A DNA stretch of 29,523 bases, taken from Chara braunii (lineage: Eukaryota; Streptophyta; Charophyceae; Charales; Characeae). The position numbers and the translations under genes are program-made. The notes under the pieces were generated by a model. It was not told the DNA's origin, did not search any database, and was given only the letters and a program-made list of their open reading frames with translations. Positions 18,161 through 29,523 of this stretch are shown in pieces (within the stretch, counting starts at the first letter, position 1; every line of letters begins with the position of its first letter). The stretch spans positions 717,903-747,425 of the forward strand of contig BFEA01000078.1 of NCBI GenBank assembly GCA_003427395.1, in the 5' to 3' direction.

Positions 18161-18254
18161 CACACACANNNNNNNNNNNNNNNNNNNNNNNNNNNNNNNN
18201 NNNNNNNNNNNNNNNNNNNNNNNNNNNNNNNNNNNNNNNNNNNNNNNNNNNNNN

Positions 18255-18332
<78 letters not shown>

Positions 18333-18391
18333 GGCACACACATGCATACACACACCGACACATGACACACACACACACATGCACAAACACA
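17905..18391. repeat. (CA)n tract with an assembly gap, unit 2
   Basis: CA repeats on both sides of 86 Ns at 18169-18254. The gap is probably an unresolved CA length, so the tract's true size is unknown. Confidence 0.95.
18169..18254. other. Assembly gap (86 N)
   Basis: A run of N inside an otherwise uniform CA repeat. The length is presumably estimated from paired reads. Confidence 0.98.
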
Positions 18392-21300
18392 CACTCTACA
18401 GTACGACACTCCACGATACTCTTTTCTACGACACTCTACGAAACTCTACTCCACGAAACTCTACTCTACTCTACGACACTCTACTTTACTCTACGACAGT
18501 CTACTCTATTCTACTTCACGACACTGTACTCTTTGACACTTTTCTCTACGACACTCTACTGTATGCACTCTTCCCTATTCAACTTTACTCTACTCTACTG
18601 TACTCTACTCTACTCTACGACACCCTTTTGTACTCTATGAGACTCTACGACACTCTACGACACTCAACAAAACTCTACTCTAAAATATTCCACAATACTC
18701 TACTTTACTTTACTCTACTCTACTTTACTCTACTCTACTCTACTCTACTCTACTCTTATCTACTATACTCTACTCTACGACACTATACTCTACTTAGTCT
18801 ATTCTACTGTACTCTACCCCACTCTACTTTATTCTACTCTACTCTACCCACTCTACTCTACTCTACTCTACGGTACGACACTTTACGACAATCTAGTCTA
18901 CGACACTCTACAACACTCAACTCTACTCTACTCCACGACACTCAACGACAATCTACTATACTTTACGACAGTCTACTCTACTCCACAATACTGTACTCTA
19001 CTTTACTACAGTTTACCCTACTCTACTCTACGACACTTCACTGTTAGACTACTCTTTTCTACGACACTCTATTGTACTTTATTCTTTGAGACTGTACGCT
19101 ACTTTACAATAATCTACTCTGCTATACTTTGCGGCACTTTATGACACTTAACTCAACTCTACAACACTCTACATCACTTTGCTCTACGCTACGACACATA
19201 CTCTGCTCTACAAACTCTACACTTTTGTACTCTACTCTACTACACTTTACTGTACTCTACTACACTTTACAGTACTCTATTTTACGATATTATACTTTAC
19301 TCTAATGGACGACATTCTACTCTACTCTACTCTACTACACTTTACGACGCTTTACGACACTGTACGACACTCTACGAGACGCTACGCTACGACAATCCAC
19401 GACACTTTACGACACTCCACGACATTCGATGACACTCCAGGACATTCTACCGCACTCAACTCTACTCTAATCTACTCTACTGTACAACACTCGTCTCTAC
19501 TCTATGACACTCAACTCTACTCTACTCGAGGATACTTTACTCTAGTCTACTTTACGATTTTGTATTATACTCTACGACAATCTACTTTACTGTATTCTGC
19601 CACACTCTATGACACTCTACTCTACTCTACAATACTCTACAACACTCTAAGCCACTCTGCTGTACTCTATGACACTCTACTCTACTCAACTCTACTCTAC
19701 TCAACTCTACTCTACTAAACTCTACTCTTCTAAACTCTACTTTACTCTACTCTTTTCTACGACACACCTCTCTACTCTGCTATACTCCACTCCACTAAAC
19801 TTTACTCTACTCTACTCTACTCTTCTCTACGACACACTTCTCTACTCTGCTGTACTCTTCGACACTCTACATTATTGTACTTTACTCCACCGTACTCTAC
19901 TATACTTTACGCTACTCTACTCTACTCTACTTTACGACACTCTATGACACTCTTAAGTAGTTTCTGGCGCTCTACAACATTTTACAACACTCTACATAAC
20001 TCAACTCTACGATACTCTACGACATTCTACACAACTCAACTCTACGACACTCTACGACAATCTACTCTACTCTACGAGACTCTACTCTACTATACTCTAC
20101 GACACTATATGACACTCTACTCTACTTTACTCTACTTTACTCTACTTCACTCTACTTTACTGTACTCCACTTTACTTTACTCTACTCTACTCTTTTATAG
20201 TCTACTGTACTGCAATCTTACTCAAATACACTCTATTCTATTGTAAGATACTCAACAACACTCTACTCTACGACACTCTAGACTACGACACTCTACGACA
20301 CTCTACGACGCTCTACGACACTCTACGACACTCTACGACACTACACTCTACTCTACTCTATAACATTCTATTCTACTCCACGACAACGTAGAACACCCAA
20401 CTCCAGTCTACGAAATTGTACTTTACTCTACTTTACGACATTCTACTCCACTCTACAACACTCTAGAACACTCTACTCTACTTTACAAAACTCTACTTTA
20501 TGACACTCTACTCTACTCAACGATACTCTATGACACTATACAACACTCTTTAGCACTCTACTTGACTCTTCTCTACTCTACGACACTGTTCTCTACTCTA
20601 CAACACTCTAAAATACTCTACTCTACAACACTATAGTTTACAACACTGTAGTATACTTAGCGATATTCTACTCTTCTCTATGAAACTATAGTCTACGACA
20701 CTCTAAACTACTCTACTCTATAACACTCTACTATACTCTACTCTATTCTACAGTAGTCTACAATACAACTACCCTACGGTACTCTACTCGACTTTACAAC
20801 ACTCAATGACACTCTATTCTATGACACTCTACTCTATTCTACTTTTTTCTACGACACTCTTTTGTACCCTATGACACTCAACGACACTCTACAAGACTCT
20901 AGTCTCCTCTACGATGCTTTACGACACTTTACTCTACTCTACGACACTCTACTCTACTATACTCTACTCCTCGACAATGTACGACATTCTACTCAACTTT
21001 ATTTTACTCTACAACACTCTACACTACCCACTCTACACTACTCTACTCTACTCTGCTATACTCTTTTCTGCTCTAAGACACTCTACTACTATACTTTACT
21101 CTACTCGATGACACTCTACTAGAATCTACGCTACGACACTGTCATCTACGACACTGTTCGACACTCTACGACCACTGTACTTTACCTGGTCTACCACACT
21201 CTACGACACTGAACGATACTCGACTCTACTCTACTCTACTCTACTCGACTCTACTCTACTCTACTCTACAGTACTCTTCTCTCCTCTACTCAACGATACT

Positions 21301-22178
21301 CTACTCTACTCTATTCTACTTTACTCTACTCTACTCTACTTTACTCTACTACTCTACTCTACTCTACTCTACTCTACTCTACTCTACTCTACGACAATCT
21401 CAGATACTATACTCTACTCCACGACACTCTACTCTATTGCACAGTACTCTACGACAATATATGACACTCTACTCTACAACACTCTACTCTGGCCACTCTA
21501 AACTATTCTACTCTACTCTATAATACTCTACTCTACGAGAATCTACTTTACTTGAGTCGACGAAATCTACTCTACTTGAGTTGAGGACACTCTACGATAC
21601 TGTACTCTACGACACTCTAATCTACGACACTCCTTGACACTCTATGACACTATACTCTACCACACCGAGTCTCTATGACACGCTATGATATTGCACGATA
21701 CTCAACTTTACTCTACTCTACGACACTCTACTTTTCGACATTCTACTTTACGACACTCTACTCTACAACACTTCTCTCTATTTTACTCTGCTACACTCTA
21801 CTTAACTCTAATGTACGATACTTCTCTCTGCTCTATGACAATCTACTCTAATATACTCTGCGACATTTTATGACACTCTACTCTACCCAACTCTACTGTA
21901 AGACACTCAACTCGTCTACGACACTGTATTCTACTCTACTCTACTTTAATCCACTCTACTCTACTCTACCTAATTCTACTCTACAACACTCTACTCTACT
22001 TTACTCTGCTCTATGACACTCTACTTTACGTTACTGTACTCTGCTCTACGACACTCTACTATACTCAACTCTACTCTCCTACACTCTTCGACGCACTTAT
22101 GTACTCCTTGACAAGTTGACACTCTACGACACTCTATGACACTCTACAAAACTTTATTTTATGATACTAGACTCTACG
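18392..22178. repeat. CTCTA/CGACA pentamer array, unit 2
   Basis: 3.8 kb with the same succession of variant words as unit 1 over most of its length. The two arrays can be aligned word by word, which shows that the whole unit was duplicated after the array had diversified. Confidence 0.97.
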
Positions 22179-22654
22179 AGAGGTGGGTAATGGAGGTTGT
22201 ATATTTTACCAAATCTATATCAAAAAGAGTCTTATATATGGTATACCAAAGGAAAACTCACAAATTTCATCAAAATATACTTCAGTGTTTGACTTTGTCA
22301 ATTTTCTATCATGTAATACATCATATCCCGAAATCTTTTCGGTGTTTCGGTATTGAAAACGCACTTCGGGGTTTCGATGTTTAATACATCATATCCCGTA
22401 GTGCTTTCGGTGTTTTCGTACCGTAAAAATACTTCGGTATTTCAAAAATTTCATAAAAAAGTTGTATTATGGATTTCCAACAACGTAATTTTGAATTTTC
22501 AGAAGAAACGAAAAAAATGGAGATTTCAGGTGTTGCGCTATTGTGATTTTCCACAAACATAAATAGCAGGAAAACTAAATCCAAGAATTTTTTTTTTTTG
22601 ATTTTCAAGAGTTGGGTTAGAATTCGCGATTCTGAAGACTAATAAGTATGTTCT

Positions 22655-22709
<55 letters not shown>

Positions 22710-22725
22710 GATCAATCAATCAATC
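22655..22725. repeat. (TCAA)n microsatellite, unit 3
   Basis: About 13 uninterrupted repeats, then TGATCAATCAATC: the shortest of the three. Confidence 0.95.
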
Positions 22726-22789
22726 GCTCAAGGACTAATCAATCAATCGATGATTAACCCATCAATGAGTAATCAATCAATCAAGACTA

Positions 22790-24189
22790 ATCAACTAATT
22801 AGTCCCCGCACACGTGTCAGATCAGGTTATCCTGATTCACTTGCGGGGCCCCGATACCAATTGATAAATGCCAAGATGGGAAATGCAGGTTTAAGCAGGG
22901 ATCCCCAATGTGATGAAAATAACTGAATGATCAATGCAATGTTCGTGAAACATTAACAGGCAATGTACATCGTGAAACATACAAAAGGGCACATAATATT
23001 GTTGTGGAAGACTTGGAGATAAGTCCTGACCTAACCGGGACCGACACGACATGCCATCATACATCACACATGTGAGAGGAAGAGGAGGGATCGCACACAA
23101 AGAACAAAGGTCTCTCCTTGTACACGCACATGACGAGATACAACGAATGTGAGATGGTGGGAGAGGAGAGAGAAAGTTGGAGGCGAGGGAGAAGACCAAA
23201 ATCGCAATGGCGATGTCCAAAAAAGACCCTTGTCGATGTCCAATCAATGTTTGCCTCAGATATGTTGAATCAGATTTTGGGCAATGTGCCCACCGTAACA
23301 TTTGTCTGCATCCTCTGCTAGTAACCTCTCTCACTCTCGTATCTAAAGAAAAAGATGGAGGAGCAAGGAGGAAGGAGAAAGAGAGAGAACAGAGATGGAG
23401 AACGAGGAAGAAGAAGAAGATGTTGTCCTCCTCGCTATCTTACCTACCAGTAATTGTCGTACCAACTCTGGTTCGTCCTGTGCAGGTACCGCGCAGAGCC
23501 CTAACTATGGCGCCTGGTAAGCTCTCCACTGCAGGTAAGTCGTCGCTCCCTCTCTCAACCTCATGCGCCTCTCCTCCCTAGCTCAACAGCACAGCGCTAA
23601 GTAGCGCAGCCTCCAACCAGCAGCGTGTCGCTCAAGAAGTGAGCATCCGAACTGTCCAGTATCGAGCTTGAGGCCAAACTATATACTATGTTGGGCCCTA
23701 TCGGGTAGGCTCCTGTGAGGCCTAGAACGGCCCAGCCGATGAGGGCCCCTACCGGGTGTCCAGACCATGTTGTTGATGCAGCAAAGCGAGAAAACTCGCC
23801 TAGCCGTGGAAAGGCCTGGTCCTGATGTACCTGAACCAAGGGATTGCCTTGGGGCCTGTAGGTCAGAAACGTCGTTTGTACCGACGAAAGTAGGCCAGCG
23901 GTCAGGCACCAAAACGCCTGGCTCCGGAAGGGCCTCGTTCCAATGTACCTGACCCAAGGCGCTTCTTTCACGCTGCAAGTCCGCAATGGTGACAGAACCG
24001 ACAAAAATAGGTCAGCACATCACAAAAATAATAAATAAATAAATAAGTGAGTGCTGCCTCACCCTATACTTGCTGCCTAGAGGGCCGTTGTGGCCCTCTA
24101 GGGTGCGCAATGGATGGAGTGTAGCTTGGAGGCCCCTCAACAATCGTTGGGCCCCACAAATGGGGTCTGTGGGCAGGCTCCGCATGTAA
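22790..24189. repeat. Block D of macrosatellite unit 3
   Basis: Closest to unit 2. The primer-binding-site-like motif lies on the minus strand at 22847-22859, splice-like CTGCAG/GTAAGT near 23532, the GCGCT-aagt-AGCGC hairpin near 23594, and the 117-bp tandem pair at about 23785-24020. Minus-strand (23334-22891) and plus-strand (23177-23581) frames are both open. Confidence 0.85.
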
Positions 24190-24281
24190 CAGACACACAC
24201 GGGGGCACACACACACAGACACGACACCACATACACAAACACACACGAACACACACACACATACACATATACGTACACACA

Positions 24282-24318
<37 letters not shown>

Positions 24319-24380
24319 GTGGGCACACACATGCATACACACACCGACACGTGACACACACTCACACATGCACAAACACA
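24190..24380. repeat. (CA)n tract, unit 3
   Basis: Shortest CA tract of the three (about 190 bases), with CATATACGTACA interruptions. Confidence 0.97.
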
Positions 24381-27125
24381 CACTCTACTGTACAACACTC
24401 TACGATACTCTTCTCTACGACACTCTACGACACTCTACGACACTCTACTCCACGAAACTCTACTCTACTTTACGACACTCTACTTTACTCTACAACATTT
24501 TACTCTATTCTACTTCACGACACTGTACTTTTTGACACTTTTCTCTACGACACTCTACTGTAGGCACTCAGCCCTATTCTACTTTACTCTACTCTATTGT
24601 ACTCTACTCTACTCTACGACACCATTTTGTACTCTATGAGACTTTACAACACTCTACAACACTCAACAAAACTCTATTCTAAAACATTCTACTCTACTCT
24701 ACTCTACTCTACTCTACTCTACTCTACTCTACTATACTCTACTATACTCTACTCTATGACACCATACTCTACTTAGTCTACTCTACTGTACTCTACCCAA
24801 CTCTACTTTATTGTACTCTACTCTTCTCTAGTCTACTCTACCCACTCTACTCTACTCGACTCTACTCTACTCGACTCTACTCTACTCAACTCTACTCTAC
24901 TAAACTCTACTCTTCTAAACTCTACTCTACTCTACTCTTCTCTACGGCACACCTCTCTACTCTTCTATATTCTACTCTACTCTTCTCTATGACACACTTC
25001 TCTACTCTGCTGTACTCTTCGACACTCCACACTATTGTACTTTACTCCACTCTACTCTACTCTACTTTACTTTACTCTACTCTACTCTACTCTACTTTAC
25101 GACACTCTATGACACTCTTCAATAGTCCCTGACGCTCTACGACACTTTACGACACTCTACATAACTCAACTCTACGACAGTCTATGACACTCTACACAAC
25201 TCAACTCTACGACACTCTACGACAATCTACTCTACTCTACGAGACTCTGCTCTACTATACTCTACGACACTATATGACACTCTACTCTACTTTACTCTAC
25301 TTTACTATACTTTACTCTACTCTCCTCTCATTTACTCTACTTTACTGTACTCCACTTTACTTTACTCTACTCTACTCTATTCTAGTCTACTAAGCCGCAA
25401 TCTTACTCAAATACACTTTACTTTATTGTTATACACTCAACAACACTACTCTACGACACTCTAGACTACGACACTCTACGACAATCTACGATACTACACT
25501 CTACTTTACTCTATAACATTCTATTCTACCCCACGACAACGTAGAACACCCAACTCCACTCTAAAAAATTGTACTCTACTCTACTTTACGACATTCTACT
25601 CCACTCTACATCACTCTAGAACACTCTACTCTACTTTACAACACTCAACTTTATAACACTCAACTTTATGACACTCTACTCTACGACACTCTACAACACT
25701 CTTTAACACTCTACTCGACTCTACTCTACTCTATGACATTGTTCTCTACTCTGCGACACTCTAAAATACTCTACTCTAAAACACTATACTTTACGACATT
25801 GTAGTATACTTTGTGGCATTCTACTCTTCTCTATGACACTATACTCTACGACACTCTAAACAAATCTACTCAACACTCTACTATATTGTACTCTACTCTA
25901 CGGCACTCTAGAATGCAACTACTCTACGGTACCCTACTCGACTTTACGACACTCAATGACACTTTATTCTATGACACTCTACTCCACTCTACTTTTCTCT
26001 ACGACACTCTTTTGTACTCTATGACACTCTACGACACTCTACAAAACTCTAGTCTTTTCTACGACATTGTACAACACTTTACTCTACGACACTCTACTCT
26101 ACTCACCGACACTATACGACACTCTACTCCAGTCTACTTTACTCTACAACATTTTAGTCTACCCACTCTACACTACTCTACTCTATTCTGCTATACTTTT
26201 TTTTGCACTAAGACACTCTAGACTACTATACTATATTCTACTCGACGACACTCTAACAGAATCTACGCTACGACACTCTAATCTACGACATTGTTCGACA
26301 CTCTACGACCTCTGTACTTTACCTGGTCTACCACACTCTACGACACTCTACGATACTGGACTCTACTCTACTCTACTATACTCTACTCTACTCTACTTTA
26401 CGACAATCTACGATACTCTACTCTACTATACTCTGCTCTACTCTACTGCACAGTACTCTACGACAATATATGACACTCAACTCTACAACACTCTAGCCTA
26501 CCCACTCTAAACTACTCTACTCTACTCTATAATACTCTACTCTACGAGAATCTACTCTACTTGAGTCGACGACACTCTACCATACTGTACTCTTTGATAC
26601 TCTAATCTACGATACTCCTTGACACTCTATGAGACTATACTCTCCTCAGCCGAGTCTCTACGACGCGCTATGATATTGCACGATACTCAACTTTACTCTA
26701 CTCTACGACACTCTACTTTTCGATACTCTACTTTACGACACTCTACTCTACAACACTTCTCTCTATTTAACTCTACGACACTCTACTTAACTCTAATGTA
26801 CGATAATCCTCTCTACTCTACGACAATCCACGCTAATATACTCTGCGACATTTTATGACACTCTACTCTACTCAACTCTACTGTAGGACACTCGGCTCGT
26901 CTACGACACTATACTCTATTCTTCTCTACTCTAATCTACTCTTCTCTACTCTTCTCTACTCTACAACACTCTACTCTACTTTACTTTACTGTACTCTGCT
27001 CTACCACACTCCACTCTACTCAACTCTACTCTCCTACACTCTTCGATGCACTTATGTACTCCTTGACACTCTACGACACTCTATGACATTCTACAAAACT
27101 TTATTTTACGACATTAGACTCTAAG
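24381..27125. repeat. CTCTA/CGACA pentamer array, unit 3 (with internal deletion)
   Basis: 2.75 kb. After the ACCCAACTCTACTTTATT landmark near 24795, the order jumps at about 24850-24880 to words that lie about 0.8 kb further on in unit 2 (18870 to 19685). This is an internal deletion. The remainder follows the same order as the other units. Confidence 0.95.
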
Positions 27126-27240
27126 AGAGATGGTTAATGGAGGTTATATATATTTCACCGAATCTATATCGAAAAGAGTCTTACATATGGTATACCGAAA
27201 TCAAACTCACAAATTTCATCAAACTAGACTTCGGTGTTTG
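27126..27240. repeat. Block A opening macrosatellite unit 4
   Basis: Repeats the block-A sequence found at 15867 and 22179 (GAGATGGTTAATGGAGG, then ATTTCACCGAATCTATATCG). Only the start of the unit is inside the window. Confidence 0.9.
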
Positions 27241-29523
27241 ACTTTGTCAATTTTCTATCATGTAATACATCATATCCCGAAGTGTTTTCGGTGTTTCGGT
27301 ACTGAAAATGCGCTTCGGGATTTCGATGTTTAATACATCATAACCCAAAGTGTTTTCGGAATTTCGGTATTGAAAACGCAATTCGGGATTTGAGTGTTTA
27401 ACTTTGTCGATTTGTCTTATCAACCACAGCATATCCCGAAGTGCTTTCGGTGTTTGGGTACCGAAAATGCAGTTCGGGATTTCAATGTTTAATACATCAT
27501 ATCCCGAAGTGTTTTCGGTGTTTCGGTACATAAAACGCACTTCGGGATTTCGTTGTTTAACTTACTCGATTTTGTATGATCTACTACATCATATCCCGAA
27601 CTGCTTTCGATGTTTCGGTACTGAAAACACACTTCGGGATTTCGGTTTTTAACTTAGTCGATTTTTTTTTGTCTACTACATCATATCCCGAAGTGCTTTC
27701 CGTGTTTCGGTACCGAAAATGCACTTCGGGATTTCGGTGGTTACCTTAGTCGATTTTCTCTATCAACTACATCATATCCCCAGGTGCTTCCGGTGTTTCG
27801 GTACCGACAACGCACTTCAGGATTTCGGTGTTTAACTTAGTCGATTTTCTCTACCAACTACATCATATCCCGAAGTGCTTTCAAGGTTTCGGTATCGAAA
27901 ACGCACTTCGGGATTTTGGTGTTTAATACATCATATCTCGAACTGCTTTTGGTGTTTCGGTACTGAAAACGCACTTCGAGATTTCGGTGTTTAACTTTGT
28001 TAAATTTCTTTATCAACTACATCATATCCTGAAGTGTTTTCGGTGTTTCGGTACCGAAAACACACATCGGAATTTTGGTGTTTTACTTAGTCGATTTTCT
28101 CTATCAACTACATCATATCCTGAAGTGCTTTCGATGTTCTGGTACCGAAAACGCACTTTGGGATTTCGGTGTTTAACTTAGTCGATTTTCTTTTATCTAC
28201 TACATCATGTCCCGAAGTGTTTTCGGTGTTTCGGTACCAAAAATGCACTTTCGGATTTCGGTGTTCAAATACATCATATCCCGAAGTGTTTTCGGTGTTT
28301 CACTACTTAAAACGCACTTCGGGATTTCGGTGTTTAACATAGTCGATTTTCTTTATCAACTATGTCATATCTCAAATTGTTTTCGGTGTTTCCGTACCGA
28401 AAATACACTTCGGTATTTCGGTGCTCAATACATGATATCTCGTAGTGCTTTCGGTGTTTCGGTACCGAAAGCACATTAAGGAATTTAGGTGTTTAACTAA
28501 GTCGATTTTCTTTATCAATTACATCATATCCCGAAGTGATTTCGGTGTTCCAGTACCGAAAACGCACTTCGGGATTCCGGAGTTTAACTTGGTCGATTTT
28601 CTATTATCTACTACATCATGTCCTGAAGTGCTTTTGGTGTTTCGGTGTTTAGTACTACTTTCGCATTTTAGGGTTTCGATACTGAAACGCACTTCGGCGT
28701 TTCGATGTTAATTACATCATATCCTGAAGTGTTTTCGGTGTTTCGTTATCGAAAATGCACTTCGGGATTTCGGTGTTTAACTTAGTCGATTTTTTATCAT
28801 CTACTTCATCATGTCCTAAAGTTCTTTTGGTTTTTAGGTACCGAAAACGGACTTCGGGGTTTCGGCGCTTAGAACATCAAATCCCGTAGTGCTTTCGGTG
28901 TTTCGGTACCGAAAACGCACTTCAGGATTTCGGTTTTTAACTTAGTTGATTTTTTTTATCAACTGCATCACACCCCAAAGTGCTTTCGGTGCTTTGGTAC
29001 CGAAAACACATTTCGGGATTTCGGTGTTTAATACATCATATCCCGTAGTGCTTTCAGTGTTTCGGTACTGAAAACGCACTTCGGGATTTTGGTGTTTAAT
29101 TTAGTCGATTTTTTTTATCTACTACCGCATATTCCGAAGTGCTTTCGGTGTTTCGTTACCGAAAATGCACTTCGGGATTTCGGTGTTTAACTTAGTCAAT
29201 TTTCTATTATACACCACACCATGTCCCAAAGTGTTTTTGGTGTTTTGGTACCGAAAACACACTTCGGGATTTTGGTGTTTAATACATCATATGCCGTAGT
29301 ACTTTCGGTGTTTCGATACCGACAACGAACTTCGGGATTTCGGTGGTTAACTTAGTCGATTTTCTCTATCAACTACATCATATCCCGAAGTGTTTTCGGT
29401 GTTTCGGTACCGAAAACGCACTTCAGGGTTTCGGTGTTTAACTTAGTCGATTTTTTTTATTCTGCTACATCATGTCCTGAAGTGCTTTCGGTGTTTCGGT
29501 ATAAATACATCATATCTCCTAGT
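27240..29523. repeat. 67/91-bp dimorphic minisatellite, about 28 units, running off the window
   Basis: Units are marked by CATCATATCCCGAAGTG at about 27268, 27337, 27428, 27495, 27586, 27680 and onward to 29507. Steps are either 66-70 or 90-94 bases: long units carry an extra segment of about 24 bases (CTTAGTCGATTTTCT, then TATCAACT). Most units can form a hairpin of CCCGAAGTGCTTTCGGT with ACCGAAAACGCACTTCGGG (17 pairs, 2-base bulge) and contain the palindrome TTTCGGTACCGAAA. Units 2 and 3 of the macrosatellite hold only a few copies. Frames reading SVFGVSVPKTHFGIS are repeat by-products, because the unit lengths break frame. Confidence 0.95.

Larger units (their letters stand above)
15867..22178. 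repeat. Macrosatellite unit 2 (6312 bp, complete)
   Basis: Starts with block A (GAGATGGTTAATGGAGG..., about 15867-15960). Then come two or so minisatellite units (about 15960-16128), the AT-rich block (16129-16337), (TCAA)n, block D, (CA)n with a gap, and the pentamer array. It is head-to-tail with units 1 and 3. Confidence 0.92.
22179..27125. repeat. Macrosatellite unit 3 (4947 bp, internally deleted)
   Basis: Same order of blocks as unit 2: block A and minisatellite 22179-22439, AT-rich block 22440-22654, (TCAA)n, block D, (CA)n, pentamer array. It is about 1.4 kb shorter, mainly through losses in the (CA)n and pentamer arrays. Confidence 0.92.

Noticed and set aside
11875-18391. Cysteine-valine (CVCV) and histidine-threonine (HTHT) frames of up to 230 codons
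   Set aside because: They are translations of (CA)n/(TG)n, and one even crosses the 86-N gap.
12213-27125. Many plus-strand frames of 60-222 codons rich in LYST, LYDT and RHST
   Set aside because: A 5-base repeat of CTCTA/CGACA contains no stop in any plus frame, so long frames arise automatically. The composition is that of the repeat, and no start context, domain or splice structure supports coding.
27247-28711. Repeat-protein frames of the type SVFGVSVPKTHFGIS
   Set aside because: The 67- and 91-base units are not multiples of three, so the motif hops between frames. Protein-level repetition is inherited from the DNA.

Overview
This window is a repeat-dominated piece of a eukaryotic nuclear genome assembly. 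I can support no intact protein-coding gene, no tRNA or rRNA, and no CRISPR array. It carries spliceosomal-looking GT/AG sites, long (CA)n, (TCAA)n and pentanucleotide arrays, single-base Ns, an 86-N gap, and an Illumina Nextera mate-pair junction adapter left inside the sequence. The host cannot be named from sequence alone. A plant or other streptophyte is my best guess: the first 400 bases resemble repeats I associate with land plants, and a motif close to the plant initiator-tRNA-Met primer-binding site recurs further along. An invertebrate or alga with very abundant simple repeats is not excluded.

Left part (1-10.1 kb). This is a mosaic of short tandem families, and many units fold into hairpins. 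Two arrays stand out (621-1310 and 6713-8488). In each, the loop or core is conserved between copies while the stem arms differ from copy to copy yet stay complementary to each other. Each array lies just downstream of a copy of the same small two-exon gene fragment (minus strand at 1418-1618, plus strand from 6406), and the two hairpin families share a CC(A/G)TGG core. This gene fragment plus covarying hairpin array, present twice in opposite orientation, is the most unusual thing in the window. Other covarying or perfect hairpins occur at 2967-3168, 6058-6280, 8757-9062 and 9746-10020. Bases 1-4.3 kb are peppered with single Ns. At 5308-5751 a 203-base segment is duplicated around the adapter and is almost certainly an artefact.

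Right part (10.1-29.5 kb). Three tandem copies of a 5-6.3 kb macrosatellite unit, and the start of a fourth, fill this part. Each full unit runs: short block A, a few copies of a 67/91-bp minisatellite, an AT-rich block, (TCAA)n, a 1.4-kb complex block D, a (CA)n tract, and 2.7-3.8 kb built from the pentamers CTCTA and CGACA. The fourth copy shows the minisatellite expanded to about 28 units, running off the window end. Open reading frames in this part are mostly by-products of low-complexity repeats. Only block D keeps a frame open in all three copies, and its coding status is doubtful.

No pathway or operon can be described. The biology here concerns repeat structure, DNA or RNA hairpins, and how they spread and are corrected.
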